The position numbers and the translations under genes were made by a program. From NCBI GenBank assembly GCA_964460345.1, contig CAYWRO010000011.1, positions 1 through 64,000 on the forward strand: a stretch of DNA of 64,000 nucleotides, written 5' to 3'. The notes beneath the pieces are model-generated. The model was not told the DNA's origin. It was given only the letters and a program-made list of their open reading frames with translations, and did not search any database. Position 1 is the first letter of the stretch. Every line of letters starts with the position of its first letter. This DNA comes from CAYWRO01 sp964460345. Lineage in GTDB: Bacteria; Planctomycetota; Phycisphaerae; Phycisphaerales; UBA1924. Shown one piece after another: positions 16,201 through 24,439 of the stretch.

Positions 16201-17018
16201 CGGAGGTGGCGACGGACGTGGTGGTTCCCGCAGCGCCTTTCTACGGCTCGCGCGTGGTCGAGTCGATCGACCTGGAGGAGATCTATCCGTTTATCAACCG
16301 GGTGGCGCTCTTCCGCGGCCAGTGGCAGTTCAAGAAGGGCGCCAAGTCCGACGCTGACTACGAGGCGATGCTCGAAGATACGGTGGAGCCGATCTTTGAG
16401 CGGTTGAAGCGCCAGTGCCGCGAGGAGGAGATCCTGCGGCCGCAGGTCGTCTACGGGTACTACCCCGCCGCGGCGGACGGGGACGACCTGGTGATCTATG
16501 ACGCCGACGACCACGATCGGGAGATTGAGCGCTTCAGCTTCCCCCGCCAACCGAACCGCAAGCGGCTGTGCATCAGTGATTTCTTCCGGCCCGTTGAGTC
16601 GGGAGAGAAGGACGTGGTGGCGTTCCACTGCGTGACGATGGGCAGCCGGGCCAGCCAGATCACGCGCAAGCTCTTTGAGGGCGGCGACTACACCGAGTAC
16701 CTCTACCTGCACGGCATGAGCGTCGAGACCGCCGAGGCGCTGGCCGAACTCTGGCACAAGCGCATCCGCCAGGAACTGGGCATCGCCTCCGAGGACGCCC
16801 CGGAGGTCCGCAAGCTCTTCACGCAGCACTATCGCGGCAGCCGGTACTCCTTCGGCTACCCGGCCTGCCCGGAGATGAGCGACCAGGAGAAGCTGTTCCG
16901 GCTGATCCAGCCGGAGCGGATCGGCTGCGTCCTGACGGACAACTGGCAGATCGACCCTGAACAGTCGACGAGCGCGATCATCGTGCACCATCCTGAGGCG
17001 AAGTACTTCAACGTGTGA
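13293..17018 (+). CDS. metH: Cobalamin-dependent methionine synthase
   Basis: The 1241-aa MetH transfers a methyl group from 5-methyltetrahydrofolate to homocysteine via cobalamin. All four modules are present. The homocysteine domain carries Zn-ligand cysteines in GLNCATGP (about 230) and GGCCGT (about 303-305). The pterin domain has GERCNASGSRKF (about 365) and DVNVDY. The B12 domain has VKGDVHDIGKN (about 767-777; His is the lower cobalt ligand). The activation domain has LFRGQWQF and the SAM-binding YSFGYPACP (about 1185). A glycine/alanine-rich linker of about 60 residues before the activation domain is longer than usual. The gene stands alone, with a dyad in its leader. Confidence 0.97.
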   Translation: MPDRQGTSRFVQELSRRVLVLDGAMGTSIHDHDLDLETDYCGCENCTDLLVATRPDVIQGIHESFLAVGADAVETDTFGANRLVLAEFDLAGRALELNRAAAEVARAACEKFSTSDKPRFVLGSMGPGTRLVTLGNTTWDEMLASYAEQAAGLLAGGVDAFIIETCQDLLQVKCAINACLKALAEAGRTPQEVPILVSVTIETTGSMLLGTEIAAAATALAEYPILSLGLNCATGPTEMAEHVRWLGKHWGVGKTAGRHVSVVPNAGLPALVEGRTEYPLKPRPFADALLEFIKRDGVRIVGGCCGTTPEHIRLLVEGVEELQRGSAATSGEGQAAEDGREAPKPGCTSLYSVTEYRQDASFLIVGERCNASGSRKFKRLLEEEDWDGIVSLAREQMRDGSHVLDVNVDYAGRNNAADMEAVVSRLVRQVDAPLMLDSTQIATIEAGLKRAGGKCIINSANFEDGEEKFDEMCRLARTYGAALVIGSIDEDKEAAMARTAERKAAIAKRAFERATQVHGLSASDIFFDPLVLPVSTGMESDRRSALETIEGTRRIATELPECQITCGLSNVSFGLNPAARLVINSVFLHELVQAGMTSAIVHASKILPLNRIDEAQREAALHLIYDRRAESRGGTGLPEGVTDEDFDPLEALIDLFKDATSAADAKKETKNLTLEERLRAHIIDGEKEGLHAALDEAMAKYAPLDIINDHLLDGMKTVGELFGSGQMQLPFVLQSAEVMKIAVAHLEPHMEKVEGQSKGRIVLATVKGDVHDIGKNLVDIILSNNGYTVYNLGIKQPINDIVEAWKKYDAHAIGLSGLLVKSVNVMEENLHELNRLGITAPVILGGAALARHYCEGHLRGVYEGTCLYGKDAFEGLRLMDCITTNRLEEVMKEVEERLNKRAAAEAVIARNKAGKAGENGTLDDEAARAAAEAVRSGNGAVPAGAGAGGNAGSGEGGNGVAVATRTRVRSEVATDVVVPAAPFYGSRVVESIDLEEIYPFINRVALFRGQWQFKKGAKSDADYEAMLEDTVEPIFERLKRQCREEEILRPQVVYGYYPAAADGDDLVIYDADDHDREIERFSFPRQPNRKRLCISDFFRPVESGEKDVVAFHCVTMGSRASQITRKLFEGGDYTEYLYLHGMSVETAEALAELWHKRIRQELGIASEDAPEVRKLFTQHYRGSRYSFGYPACPEMSDQEKLFRLIQPERIGCVLTDNWQIDPEQSTSAIIVHHPEAKYFNV

Positions 17019-17192
17019 TCAGGCCGTAACTTAGCCTTCTCACATCGGCAGGCGCCATATCGAGGGGGCGGCGGGGGGTGGCGCAATCTGCACGAGATGG
17101 CTGTCGCGTGCGCAGGAAACGGGGAATCACCTCGTACAAGAAGGTGTAGGGCGCGGCAGTTGCGCCCGAGGTCCACGAAAAAAGGAGGTACC

Positions 17193-18131
17193 ATGCAACC
17201 ACGACGTGCCTATGCCAGGCCGGACCTGATTGCCATCGTGTCCGTCGCCGCGGTCGCCGCCTGTCTCGTAATTCCAGCCCTCTCAAGGTCGCGGCAGGCG
17301 GCATGCCAGTTAACCGATGCCGATCATCTTCGACTAATCATTCAGGGGATGGGGGTTTTCGCCTTGGCGAATGATGATGCATACCCGTTGCCGGGTGCGA
17401 TTGACACAGGCAATGCCACGGTGGCAGCCGTGGCTGAAGCCAAGAACACCACGGGTCATCTGCTTTCGTTTCTGATCTACGAGGGCCATATCAAGCCTGA
17501 AACGTGCGTGAGCCCTGCAGAGGCAAACACTGCACAGGTGACGGTGTGCACCACATACGAATACGAAAATCCCGGATTCGCAGCGGACCCCGCCCACGCG
17601 TTGTGGGATCCCGGATTCAGCGGCACGCCAGTCGACCAGGGGCAACGGCACACGCCTCTAGCGTCCAACCAGTCGTATGCACCGCTGGTGTACTTCGGCG
17701 CGAAGCGCACGGAGCGATGGAGCAACCGTGGGGATTCACCGACGGCTTTGTTTGCCAATCGTGGGCCGTCGTACCAGGGGGTTGAGCATCCCGACAACGG
17801 AGTGTGGGAACTTGCGCAGAACGCAGTCGGCATCGGTTCTTGGACCCTGCTCTTTTACGGCGAGCCGAATGCCTGGGCCGGTCATGCCGCGTACGACGAT
17901 GGAGCGGTGCTGTTCCACGAAACGCCGAATCCGGATCGGACAACCTACACGCGACCAGAGACCGCCGACCCGCGAGTGGTTGCCGACAACCTGTTCGTCA
18001 ATGAGGCGGACGATGCAAGCGGGAGTGGATCCTCTGCGGAACTCAGCACGAGCCTGAACCTGCTGATGCGACCGATTGCGCGCATTCAGGTATTCGGGCC
18101 ATCGACAAGCATCACGATCTGGAATGACTGA
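17193..18131 (+). CDS. Exported pilin-like (DUF1559-like) protein
   Basis: A 312-aa protein with an N-terminal hydrophobic helix (about residues 10-28: LIAIVSVAAVAACLVIPAL) followed by RSRQAACQLTDADHLRLIIQGMGVFALANDDAYP. This resembles the planctomycete prepilin-like pattern (helix, then C-x-N-L-R-x-I and a dndgxxP motif) but lacks the K/R-G-FTLIE processing site. The rest is a globular extracellular region. A strong AAAGGAGG precedes the ATG. The next gene, a secreted beta-helix protein, starts 25 bp downstream, so they are probably co-transcribed. Function is unknown; surface location is inferred. Confidence 0.65.
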   Translation: MQPRRAYARPDLIAIVSVAAVAACLVIPALSRSRQAACQLTDADHLRLIIQGMGVFALANDDAYPLPGAIDTGNATVAAVAEAKNTTGHLLSFLIYEGHIKPETCVSPAEANTAQVTVCTTYEYENPGFAADPAHALWDPGFSGTPVDQGQRHTPLASNQSYAPLVYFGAKRTERWSNRGDSPTALFANRGPSYQGVEHPDNGVWELAQNAVGIGSWTLLFYGEPNAWAGHAAYDDGAVLFHETPNPDRTTYTRPETADPRVVADNLFVNEADDASGSGSSAELSTSLNLLMRPIARIQVFGPSTSITIWND

Positions 18132-18156
18132 ATCTGTCCGTTCACGGAGATGAACC

Positions 18157-19608
18157 ATGAACTCACGAAGCGCGCTCACCATTGCGATGATGTTGTTTGC
18201 GGTGCATTCGGGCCAGGCGGAGGTTATCGTTGTCCACCCAGGTCCGGGAACGCCCGTTCAAGATGCGATAGATAGTGCGAACGCCGGCGACGAGGTCGTT
18301 CTGATGCCTGGCGAGTACACTGAAACGATCGACTATCTCGGCAAGGCGATCACCATCCGGTCGGATGCTGGTCCTGGCGTCACAGTCCTGGACGCCGGCG
18401 GGCTTGGCCCCGCCGTTCGGTTTGTTACCGGCGAGGGCGCCGGGTCGGTTCTCGAAGGGCTCGCCCTTACCGGTGGGGTGGGCGAGTTTCGCGGCCAACT
18501 CCGCGTCGGGGGCGCTGTCTACATTGATGGTGCGTCCCCAACGCTGATCGATTGTGTGTTTCAAGGGAATACTGCGGATGTCGGGGGGGCGGTAGCCGTG
18601 TTGGCCGAGGGCGCACCACTTGTCAGGGGCTGCTCGTTTCAGTCCAACACCGCCGATCAGGGTGGGGCGGTCTACGTGTTGGACGCCTCTCCTGGATTGC
18701 TTCAGTGCGTCTTCCACGCCAACGGTGCTGAGTTCCGCGGCGGGGCGATGCTCATTGACGGCGACGCGGCGCCGCAGATTGTCAACACAAGGTTTCATGG
18801 GTCGAATGCGGCGAAACTTGATGGCGGAGCAATCGCCTGTCTTCGCGATGCCGCGCCGACATTGATCAATGTCGTGCTGACCGGCAACGCCGCGGAATGC
18901 GGCGGAGGGGGCGTCTACGCATTCCACGGCTCTTCGCCTGTGATTGCGCACGCGACGCTGGTGGGTAATGCGGGGACTACGGGCCCTGGCTTCCTGGCGG
19001 AAGCTAGTTCCCAGGGAACAGTGGTCAACTCCATATTCGCCGGCGGCGCAACCGACCTCATCGCCGGCACGGGCCTCACCGTCAACTACTCGCTCGTCCA
19101 GGGGGGATGGAGCGGCGGCGGAGCAGGGAACATTTCATTGCCACCACGGTTGCTGGATCCGGTCGGCCCGGACAACCTCCTTGGGACGCCGGACGATGAT
19201 GTTCGCCTTGCTTCCGGCTCTCCTGCAATCGATGCCGCCAGCGGGGCGCTCCTGCCGGCCGACTCGCTCGACGCCGATGCGAATGGTGATGTGAGTGAGC
19301 CGATCAGTGTGGATCTGGCTCTGGCCGCCCGCGCGATTGACGCCCTCGCTTACGCCGATGCGGGCGTCCCCGCCGCGAATGGGGCCGTGCCGGACATGGG
19401 CGCGTATGAGGCCGCGGCGGACGTTCTGCCCTTCTGCCTTTGCGAGGTCGACGGAGCGGCGGGGATAGACGTGATGGACTTGCTGGCGTACCTCGATCTT
19501 TGGTTCGAAGGCGCCGAAGCCGCCGAACTCACGGGAGACCAGCCGGCGGTCGTAGATGTATTCGACTTGCTCGTGTTCCTGAACTGCTGGTTCGTCGGCT
19601 GCGGGTGA
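18157..19608 (+). CDS. Secreted beta-helix protein with dockerin-like tail
   Basis: A 483-aa exported protein with a signal peptide (about residues 1-21, ending GQA). It then has a right-handed parallel beta-helix region (about 25-330) built of repeats such as TLIDCVFQGNTADVGGAV and PLVRGCSFQSNTADQGGAV, of the pectin-lyase/CSLREA type. The C-terminus has two copies of a calcium-loop-like dockerin motif: VMDLLAYLDLWF and VFDLLVFLNCWF, ending in Cys-Gly. Such folds bind or cleave polysaccharides or act as surface adhesins; no catalytic residues could be assigned. A strong terminator follows. Confidence 0.8.
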   Translation: MNSRSALTIAMMLFAVHSGQAEVIVVHPGPGTPVQDAIDSANAGDEVVLMPGEYTETIDYLGKAITIRSDAGPGVTVLDAGGLGPAVRFVTGEGAGSVLEGLALTGGVGEFRGQLRVGGAVYIDGASPTLIDCVFQGNTADVGGAVAVLAEGAPLVRGCSFQSNTADQGGAVYVLDASPGLLQCVFHANGAEFRGGAMLIDGDAAPQIVNTRFHGSNAAKLDGGAIACLRDAAPTLINVVLTGNAAECGGGGVYAFHGSSPVIAHATLVGNAGTTGPGFLAEASSQGTVVNSIFAGGATDLIAGTGLTVNYSLVQGGWSGGGAGNISLPPRLLDPVGPDNLLGTPDDDVRLASGSPAIDAASGALLPADSLDADANGDVSEPISVDLALAARAIDALAYADAGVPAANGAVPDMGAYEAAADVLPFCLCEVDGAAGIDVMDLLAYLDLWFEGAEAAELTGDQPAVVDVFDLLVFLNCWFVGCG

Positions 19609-19633
19609 ATTCGCCTTGGGGCTGTCCCCCTCT

Positions 19634-19679
19634 AGCCGCGCGGGTGGTATCGGTCCGCCCGCGCGGCTTTGTTCGTTTG
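19634..19679 (+). terminator. Rho-independent terminator
   Basis: AGCCGCGCGGG and CCCGCGCGGCT make a perfect 11-bp stem with a 13-base loop followed by TTGTTCGTTT, 25 bp after the beta-helix gene stop. It separates that unit from carB. Confidence 0.85.
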
Positions 19680-19829
19680 GGGACACATCGCGCGGCGCGC
19701 TGGCCGCTTCGCACTACCTCACCTACGCTGTCGGCAATTTGGCCGGGTCGGTCCGTGTGGCCCCCGGGTACCAAGCGCCCACCGAACATTGCGGCCCCCG
19801 TGGGCCGGAGCGTGACCCGCCTGCCCATC

Positions 19830-22800
19830 ATGCCCAAGCGAACCGACATCAAAACCATCCTCATCCTCGGCTCCGGCCCCATCGTCATCGGTCAGGGGTG
19901 TGAGTTCGACTACTCCGGCACCCAGGCGTGCAAGGCGTTGCGCAGCGAGGGGTTCCGGGTTGTGCTGGTGAACTCGAACCCGGCGACGATCATGACGGAC
20001 CCGGAGTTCTCCGACCGGACGTACATCGAGCCGATCACGCCCGCGGCGGTCCGGAAGGTGATTGAGAAGCAGATCGAGATCGGGGACCCGATCGACGCCA
20101 TCCTGCCGACGCTTGGCGGGCAGACGGCGCTGAACTGTGCGTGTGCGCTCTTTGACGATGGGACGCTGGACAAGCACGGGATCGAGATGATCGGGGCGAA
20201 CCGGCACGTGATCCACCGGGCGGAGGATCGCGCCGCGTTCAACGAGGTGTGTGCGCGCGTGGGGCTGCGCATCCCGGAGAGCCGGACGGTCTCGACACTT
20301 GCCGAGGCGCGCGAGTTTCTGGAGCAGATCGGGCTGCCGGCGATCATCCGTCCGGCGTTCACGCTCGGCGGCAGTGGGGGAGGAATCGCGTACAACACGG
20401 AGGAGTTTGACGAGATTGTCAGCCGCGGGCTTCGGCTGAGCATGATCAACCAGGTGCAGATTGACAAGTCGCTGCTGGGGTGGAAGGAGTACGAGCTGGA
20501 GGTCGTGCGCGACAAGCGCGACAACTGCATCGTGGTGTGCGGGATCGAGAACTTCGATCCGATGGGCGTGCACACGGGGGACTCGATCACGTTTGCGCCG
20601 ATCATGACGCTGACCGACAAGGAGTATCAGGTGCTCCGCGACGCCAGCTTTGCGATCATGCGCGAGGTGGGCGTGGAGACGGGGGGGAGCAATGTGCAGT
20701 TCGCGGTGAACCCGAACCCGGAGGATGGGAAGTTCGAGTTCGTCGTCGTCGAGATGAACCCGCGCGTGTCGCGCTCCAGCGCGCTGGCATCCAAGGCGAC
20801 GGGCTTCCCGATTGCGAAGATCGCGGCCAAGCTTGCGATCGGGTACACGCTGGACGAGCTGCGCAACGACATCACGGGCACGACCAGTGCCTGCTTCGAG
20901 CCGAGCATCGACTACATCGTCACGAAGATGCCGCGGTGGACCTTTGAGAAGTTCCCCGAGGCGGATGAGACGCTCACCACGCAGATGAAGAGCGTCGGCG
21001 AGGCGATGAGCATCGGGCGGACGCTGACCGAGTCGCTCCAGAAGGCGATCCGCTCGATGGAAGTGAAGCGCTTCGGCCTCGGGCTCGACCGCAACGACGA
21101 CTGGCTGGAGGCCCGCCGCGCGACGAAGGACGAGCAGGGCGTGCCGCGGCGGACGGACGGCTCGCCGATCGAGTGGCCGATCCCCGAGGAGAAGCTGAGC
21201 CGCAAGCTCACGGTGCCGAGCCAGGGGCGGCTCTACTACATCCGCTACGCGATGAAGATGGGGTGGCCCGTCGAGCGCATCAACGCGCTTTCGAAGATCG
21301 ATCCGTTCTTCTTGGACCAGATCAAGCGGCTCGTGGAGTTCGAGGACGAGCTGTGCGAGGTTGCGCGCCTGGAGGATTTGCCGCGCGAGACGCTTTTCCG
21401 CGCCAAGCAGATGGGGTACTCCGATGCGCAGCTTGCGAACCTGTACCTCGGGAAAATCTCGTCGGAGACGATTCTGAAGGTGCGGGCGCATCGGAAGGCG
21501 CTCGGGATCGAGCCCGTCTACAAGCTCGTCGACACGTGCGCGGCGGAGTTCGAGGCGGTGACGCCGTATTACTACTCGACGTATGAGCAGGGGGTGGAGC
21601 GGGCGAGAGACGGAGAGACGGAGAGACGAAGAGACGAAGTGGGGGATTCGCAAACGTCGTCCGACGCGCGACACTCCGTCTCTTCGTCTCTAAGTCTCTC
21701 CGTCTCTCCCGACGACGAGATCCGCGTGACGGACCGCAAGAAGGTGATCATCCTCGGTGGCGGACCCAACCGCATCGGCCAGGGGATCGAGTTCGATTAC
21801 TGCTGCGTGCACGCGGCGTTCGCGGCGAAGGAACTCGGCTTCGAGTCGGTGATGATCAACTCGAACCCGGAGACGGTATCAACCGACTACGACACGAGCG
21901 ATCTGCTCTTCTTTGAGCCGTTGACGCTGGAGGATGTGCTGAACGTGGTGGAGCGGCTGAACGGGTCGGGGCCGGCAGTGGAGCAACTCGTCACGTCGGA
22001 CGGGATCACGCTTGGCTTGGATCGTGCAAACGATGGTCAGCAGGTCCCTCCAGATTGGATTCAGCAGATTCGTCAGGCCGCGAGTGGCGCGGGTATCGGC
22101 CCCGTTGCAGTCGTGGACGCATTTCAGTCGCGGCACGAGACCGGAGTTCATGCCGTCGATCTTTCGGGAGGGTTGTGGAGGTTTGCGTTCAACGCTAAGA
22201 GCGGGGGCCCGGTCCACGTCGCGCAGTGGAACTGGGATGAAGCGCTGGGCGGTGACAATCGCGAGGAACGTGAACTGGCAGCGGCGTGGAGGGAACGTCG
22301 ACGCCTCGTCAACGGCCTCATCGTCCAGTTCGGCGGCCAAACCCCCCTCAACCTAGCCCACGGCCTCGCCCGCGCCGGCGCCCCCATCATCGGCACCTCT
22401 CTCGACTCGATCGACCTCGCCGAAGACCGCGACCGCTTCGACAAGCTCCTCACGCAGCTCAATCTTCAAAAACCTCCCAGCGGCATCGCCCGCTCCGTCG
22501 ATCAGGCCGTTGAGATCGCCGGCCGCATCGGCTACCCCGTTCTCGTCCGCCCCTCGTACGTCCTCGGCGGCCGCGGCATGGAGATCTGCTCCGACGAGAA
22601 GGCCTTGCGGCACTACATGGCGACGGCGGTGGACATTTCCGAACTCGACAACGCCCCGGTGCTGATTGATAAGTTTCTTGATCGGGCGACGGAAGTGGAT
22701 GTTGACGTCGTGGCTGACTTCGAACCTTCGGGGAGAGACAAAGAGACAAAGAGACGAAGAGACGAAGTGGGGGAGCCACAAGGTGCGTCCACCGCACAAC

Positions 22801-23807
22801 ACCCCGTCTCTTCCTCCCAGGCCATCTGCTGCGGCGTCATGGAGCACATCGAGCAGGCGGGCATTCACTCCGGCGACTCCGCCTGCACCACGCCTCCCTG
22901 GTCGCTCGCGAAGGACACCGAGCAGGAGATCCGCCGCATCGCCCGCACGCTGGCCGAGGCGCTGCGCGTAAACGGCCTCATGAACGTCCAGATGGCCGTG
23001 AAGCAGAACGGCGACTCGAACGGCGGGGGTGATGAGATCTACATCCTCGAGGTCAACCCCCGCGCCTCCCGCACCGCGCCCTTTGTCGGCAAGGCCAAGC
23101 ACGTTCCCTGGCCGCGGATCGCGGCCCGCGCCATGATGGGCCTCTCCCTCGCCGAGCAGAACGTTCGCGAAGTCCGCGACACGGGCGCATTCGCCGTCAA
23201 AGAGTCTGTCTTCCCCTTCAGCAAGTTCCCCAACGTCGATGTCGTCCTCGGTCCGGAGATGCGCTCGACCGGCGAGGTGATGGGCATCGACGCTTCGTTG
23301 CCGATCGCCTTCGCCAAGAGCCAGTTCGCCGCGAGCGTGGACCTGCCGCTTGAAGGCGCAGTCTTCATCTCCGTGCACGAGCGGGACCGGCAGGAAGTCA
23401 CGGGCGTCGCCCGTCTCCTCGCCGAGATGGGTTACACGCTCTACGCGACGGCAGGCACCGGAGCACACCTCCAGCAGCACGGCGTCGAGGCGCACATCCT
23501 TCAAAAGATCGCCTCGGGCGCGCGCCCCAACGTCATCGACCTGATGAGCGACGGGAAAATTCAGTTTGTCATCAACACGGCGACAAAGGTTGGCTGGCAG
23601 ACAGACGAGGGCCGCATCCGTGCCGCGGCGACCCGCCTGGGCATTCCGATGATCACCACCATGACGGGCGCGCTGGCCGTTGCCAAGGCGATCCTCGCCC
23701 TGCGGGAACGGGGCTGGGGTGTCAAGGCGATGCAGGACTACGCGGCGGAGAGCGGAGCGCCGGTGGTGCAGGTCAAGGCCGCCTCGGGCGAGCCGGCAGC
23801 GAGGTAG
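19830..23807 (+). CDS. carB: Carbamoyl-phosphate synthase large subunit, with insertions
   Basis: CarB makes carbamoyl phosphate from glutamine-derived ammonia, bicarbonate and two ATP for pyrimidines and arginine. Both ATP-grasp halves are present: KTILILGSGPIVIGQGCEFDYSG at the start, KKVIILGGGPNRIGQGIEFDYC opening the second half, and a terminal MGS-like domain (GYTLYATAGTGAHL). The protein is 1325 aa against about 1070-1080 in the family. Excess sits at about 592-628 and 966-999, where palindromic elements are translated, and at about 711-827, an unrecognised 115-residue insertion between VLNVVERL and GLIVQFGGQTPLNLA. The start at MPKRTDIKT is chosen by homology; the open frame extends upstream over the previous gene. 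Confidence 0.95.
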   Translation: MPKRTDIKTILILGSGPIVIGQGCEFDYSGTQACKALRSEGFRVVLVNSNPATIMTDPEFSDRTYIEPITPAAVRKVIEKQIEIGDPIDAILPTLGGQTALNCACALFDDGTLDKHGIEMIGANRHVIHRAEDRAAFNEVCARVGLRIPESRTVSTLAEAREFLEQIGLPAIIRPAFTLGGSGGGIAYNTEEFDEIVSRGLRLSMINQVQIDKSLLGWKEYELEVVRDKRDNCIVVCGIENFDPMGVHTGDSITFAPIMTLTDKEYQVLRDASFAIMREVGVETGGSNVQFAVNPNPEDGKFEFVVVEMNPRVSRSSALASKATGFPIAKIAAKLAIGYTLDELRNDITGTTSACFEPSIDYIVTKMPRWTFEKFPEADETLTTQMKSVGEAMSIGRTLTESLQKAIRSMEVKRFGLGLDRNDDWLEARRATKDEQGVPRRTDGSPIEWPIPEEKLSRKLTVPSQGRLYYIRYAMKMGWPVERINALSKIDPFFLDQIKRLVEFEDELCEVARLEDLPRETLFRAKQMGYSDAQLANLYLGKISSETILKVRAHRKALGIEPVYKLVDTCAAEFEAVTPYYYSTYEQGVERARDGETERRRDEVGDSQTSSDARHSVSSSLSLSVSPDDEIRVTDRKKVIILGGGPNRIGQGIEFDYCCVHAAFAAKELGFESVMINSNPETVSTDYDTSDLLFFEPLTLEDVLNVVERLNGSGPAVEQLVTSDGITLGLDRANDGQQVPPDWIQQIRQAASGAGIGPVAVVDAFQSRHETGVHAVDLSGGLWRFAFNAKSGGPVHVAQWNWDEALGGDNREERELAAAWRERRRLVNGLIVQFGGQTPLNLAHGLARAGAPIIGTSLDSIDLAEDRDRFDKLLTQLNLQKPPSGIARSVDQAVEIAGRIGYPVLVRPSYVLGGRGMEICSDEKALRHYMATAVDISELDNAPVLIDKFLDRATEVDVDVVADFEPSGRDKETKRRRDEVGEPQGASTAQHPVSSSQAICCGVMEHIEQAGIHSGDSACTTPPWSLAKDTEQEIRRIARTLAEALRVNGLMNVQMAVKQNGDSNGGGDEIYILEVNPRASRTAPFVGKAKHVPWPRIAARAMMGLSLAEQNVREVRDTGAFAVKESVFPFSKFPNVDVVLGPEMRSTGEVMGIDASLPIAFAKSQFAASVDLPLEGAVFISVHERDRQEVTGVARLLAEMGYTLYATAGTGAHLQQHGVEAHILQKIASGARPNVIDLMSDGKIQFVINTATKVGWQTDEGRIRAAATRLGIPMITTMTGALAVAKAILALRERGWGVKAMQDYAAESGAPVVQVKAASGEPAAR
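21604..21709. repeat. GAGAC-type palindromic element inside carB, copy 1
   Basis: A GAGACGG/GAGACGAA repeat arm (21605-21640) and the inverse arm (21674-21708) flank a core of about 33 bp. The element is a multiple of three without stop codons and encodes a Ser/Arg/Glu-rich stretch between the two CarB halves. It shares GAAGAGACGAAGTGGGGGA with the copy at 22730-22818. Confidence 0.85.
22730..22818. repeat. GAGAC-type palindromic element inside carB, copy 2
   Basis: GAGACAAAGAGAC and GAAGAGACGAAGTGGGGGA, a core of about 25 bp, then CACCCCGTCTCTTC. It matches copy 1 in order and in the arm sequences, is in frame, and lies in the second ATP-grasp domain between VDVDVVADFEPS and AICCGVMEHIEQAGIHSGDS. 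Confidence 0.85.
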
Positions 23808-23860
23808 GCTGGCGGCTTGATTGGCATGGGGTACAGTACAGGGTTGAAAGGAACCAGCCG

Positions 23861-24136
23861 ATGGACGTGCCCCTGACACCGGAACTGGAACGCCTCATTC
23901 AAGAGAAGGTGGCATCAGGCCAGTATGAGTCGCCGGCGGAGGTCGTGCGAGAGGCGGTGCGGCTCCTGATCCGGCGCGACGAGGAGTACCAGGCACGTTT
24001 GGAGGCATTGCGGCGGGAGATCCAGATCGGCCTCGATCAACTCGATCGCGGCGAAGCGATCATCGCTGATGATGAGTTTTTTGAGGCCATCAAGCGCAAT
24101 GGGCGTGCCCGTCTGCGGGAACGCAGATCCGCGTGA
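23861..24136 (+). CDS. parD: ParD-like antitoxin
   Basis: A 91-aa ribbon-helix-helix type antitoxin. The N-terminus PLTPELERLIQEKVASGQYESPAEVVREAVRLLIRRDE has the typical ParD order: a short strand, then two helices with the YESPAEVVREALR-type turn. The acidic C-terminal tail (LDQLDRGEAIIADDEFFEAIKR) should wrap and inhibit the toxin. It normally also represses its own promoter. The stop overlaps the toxin start (GTGA). The ATG follows GAAAGGAACC. Confidence 0.88.
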   Translation: MDVPLTPELERLIQEKVASGQYESPAEVVREAVRLLIRRDEEYQARLEALRREIQIGLDQLDRGEAIIADDEFFEAIKRNGRARLRERRSA

Positions 24137-24438
24137 GCACACTCAGCTTCTCCCCGCAGGCCCAGGTGGATCTGTCGAACATCTGGGATTACGTTGCGCT
24201 GTCATCAGGAAGTGTTGAAGTCGCGGACGACTTTATTGACGTACTGCGCACGCGCTGCCGAGAGTTGGCCCGAGCCCCGCACGTCGGCCGCCTTCGGCCC
24301 GAACTGAAGCCTGGTTTGCGGACACTGCCGTTCCGGCTGTACCTGATTGTGTATTGCGAGCGCGAAGATATGGTCGAAATCGTACGGGTGCTTCACGGAA
24401 TGCGCGATACACACCGCGCGATTGCCGAGCCGCCTTGA
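24133..24438 (+). CDS. parE: ParE-like toxin (RelE/ParE family)
   Basis: A 101-aa ParE-type toxin starting at GTG (24133), overlapping the antitoxin stop by 4 bp. Features are LSFSPQAQVDLSNIWDYVA (the family S-x-x-A-x-x-D-L-x-x-I-W-x-Y), HVGRLRPELKPGLRTLPFRLYLIVYCE and the terminal VEIVRVLHGMRDT, as in plasmid-RK2-type ParE. ParE toxins of this type poison DNA gyrase; RelE members cut mRNA. The pair sits between carB and a convergent DNA-repair gene, with only 1 bp to the latter's stop, which is a typical spot for a small mobile addiction module. Confidence 0.88.
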   Translation: MSTLSFSPQAQVDLSNIWDYVALSSGSVEVADDFIDVLRTRCRELARAPHVGRLRPELKPGLRTLPFRLYLIVYCEREDMVEIVRVLHGMRDTHRAIAEPP

Positions 24439-24439
24439 T

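Noticed and set aside
19440..19829. 130-codon N-terminal extension of carB
   Set aside because: It overlaps the beta-helix gene and its terminator; CarB homology begins at MPKRTDIKT.
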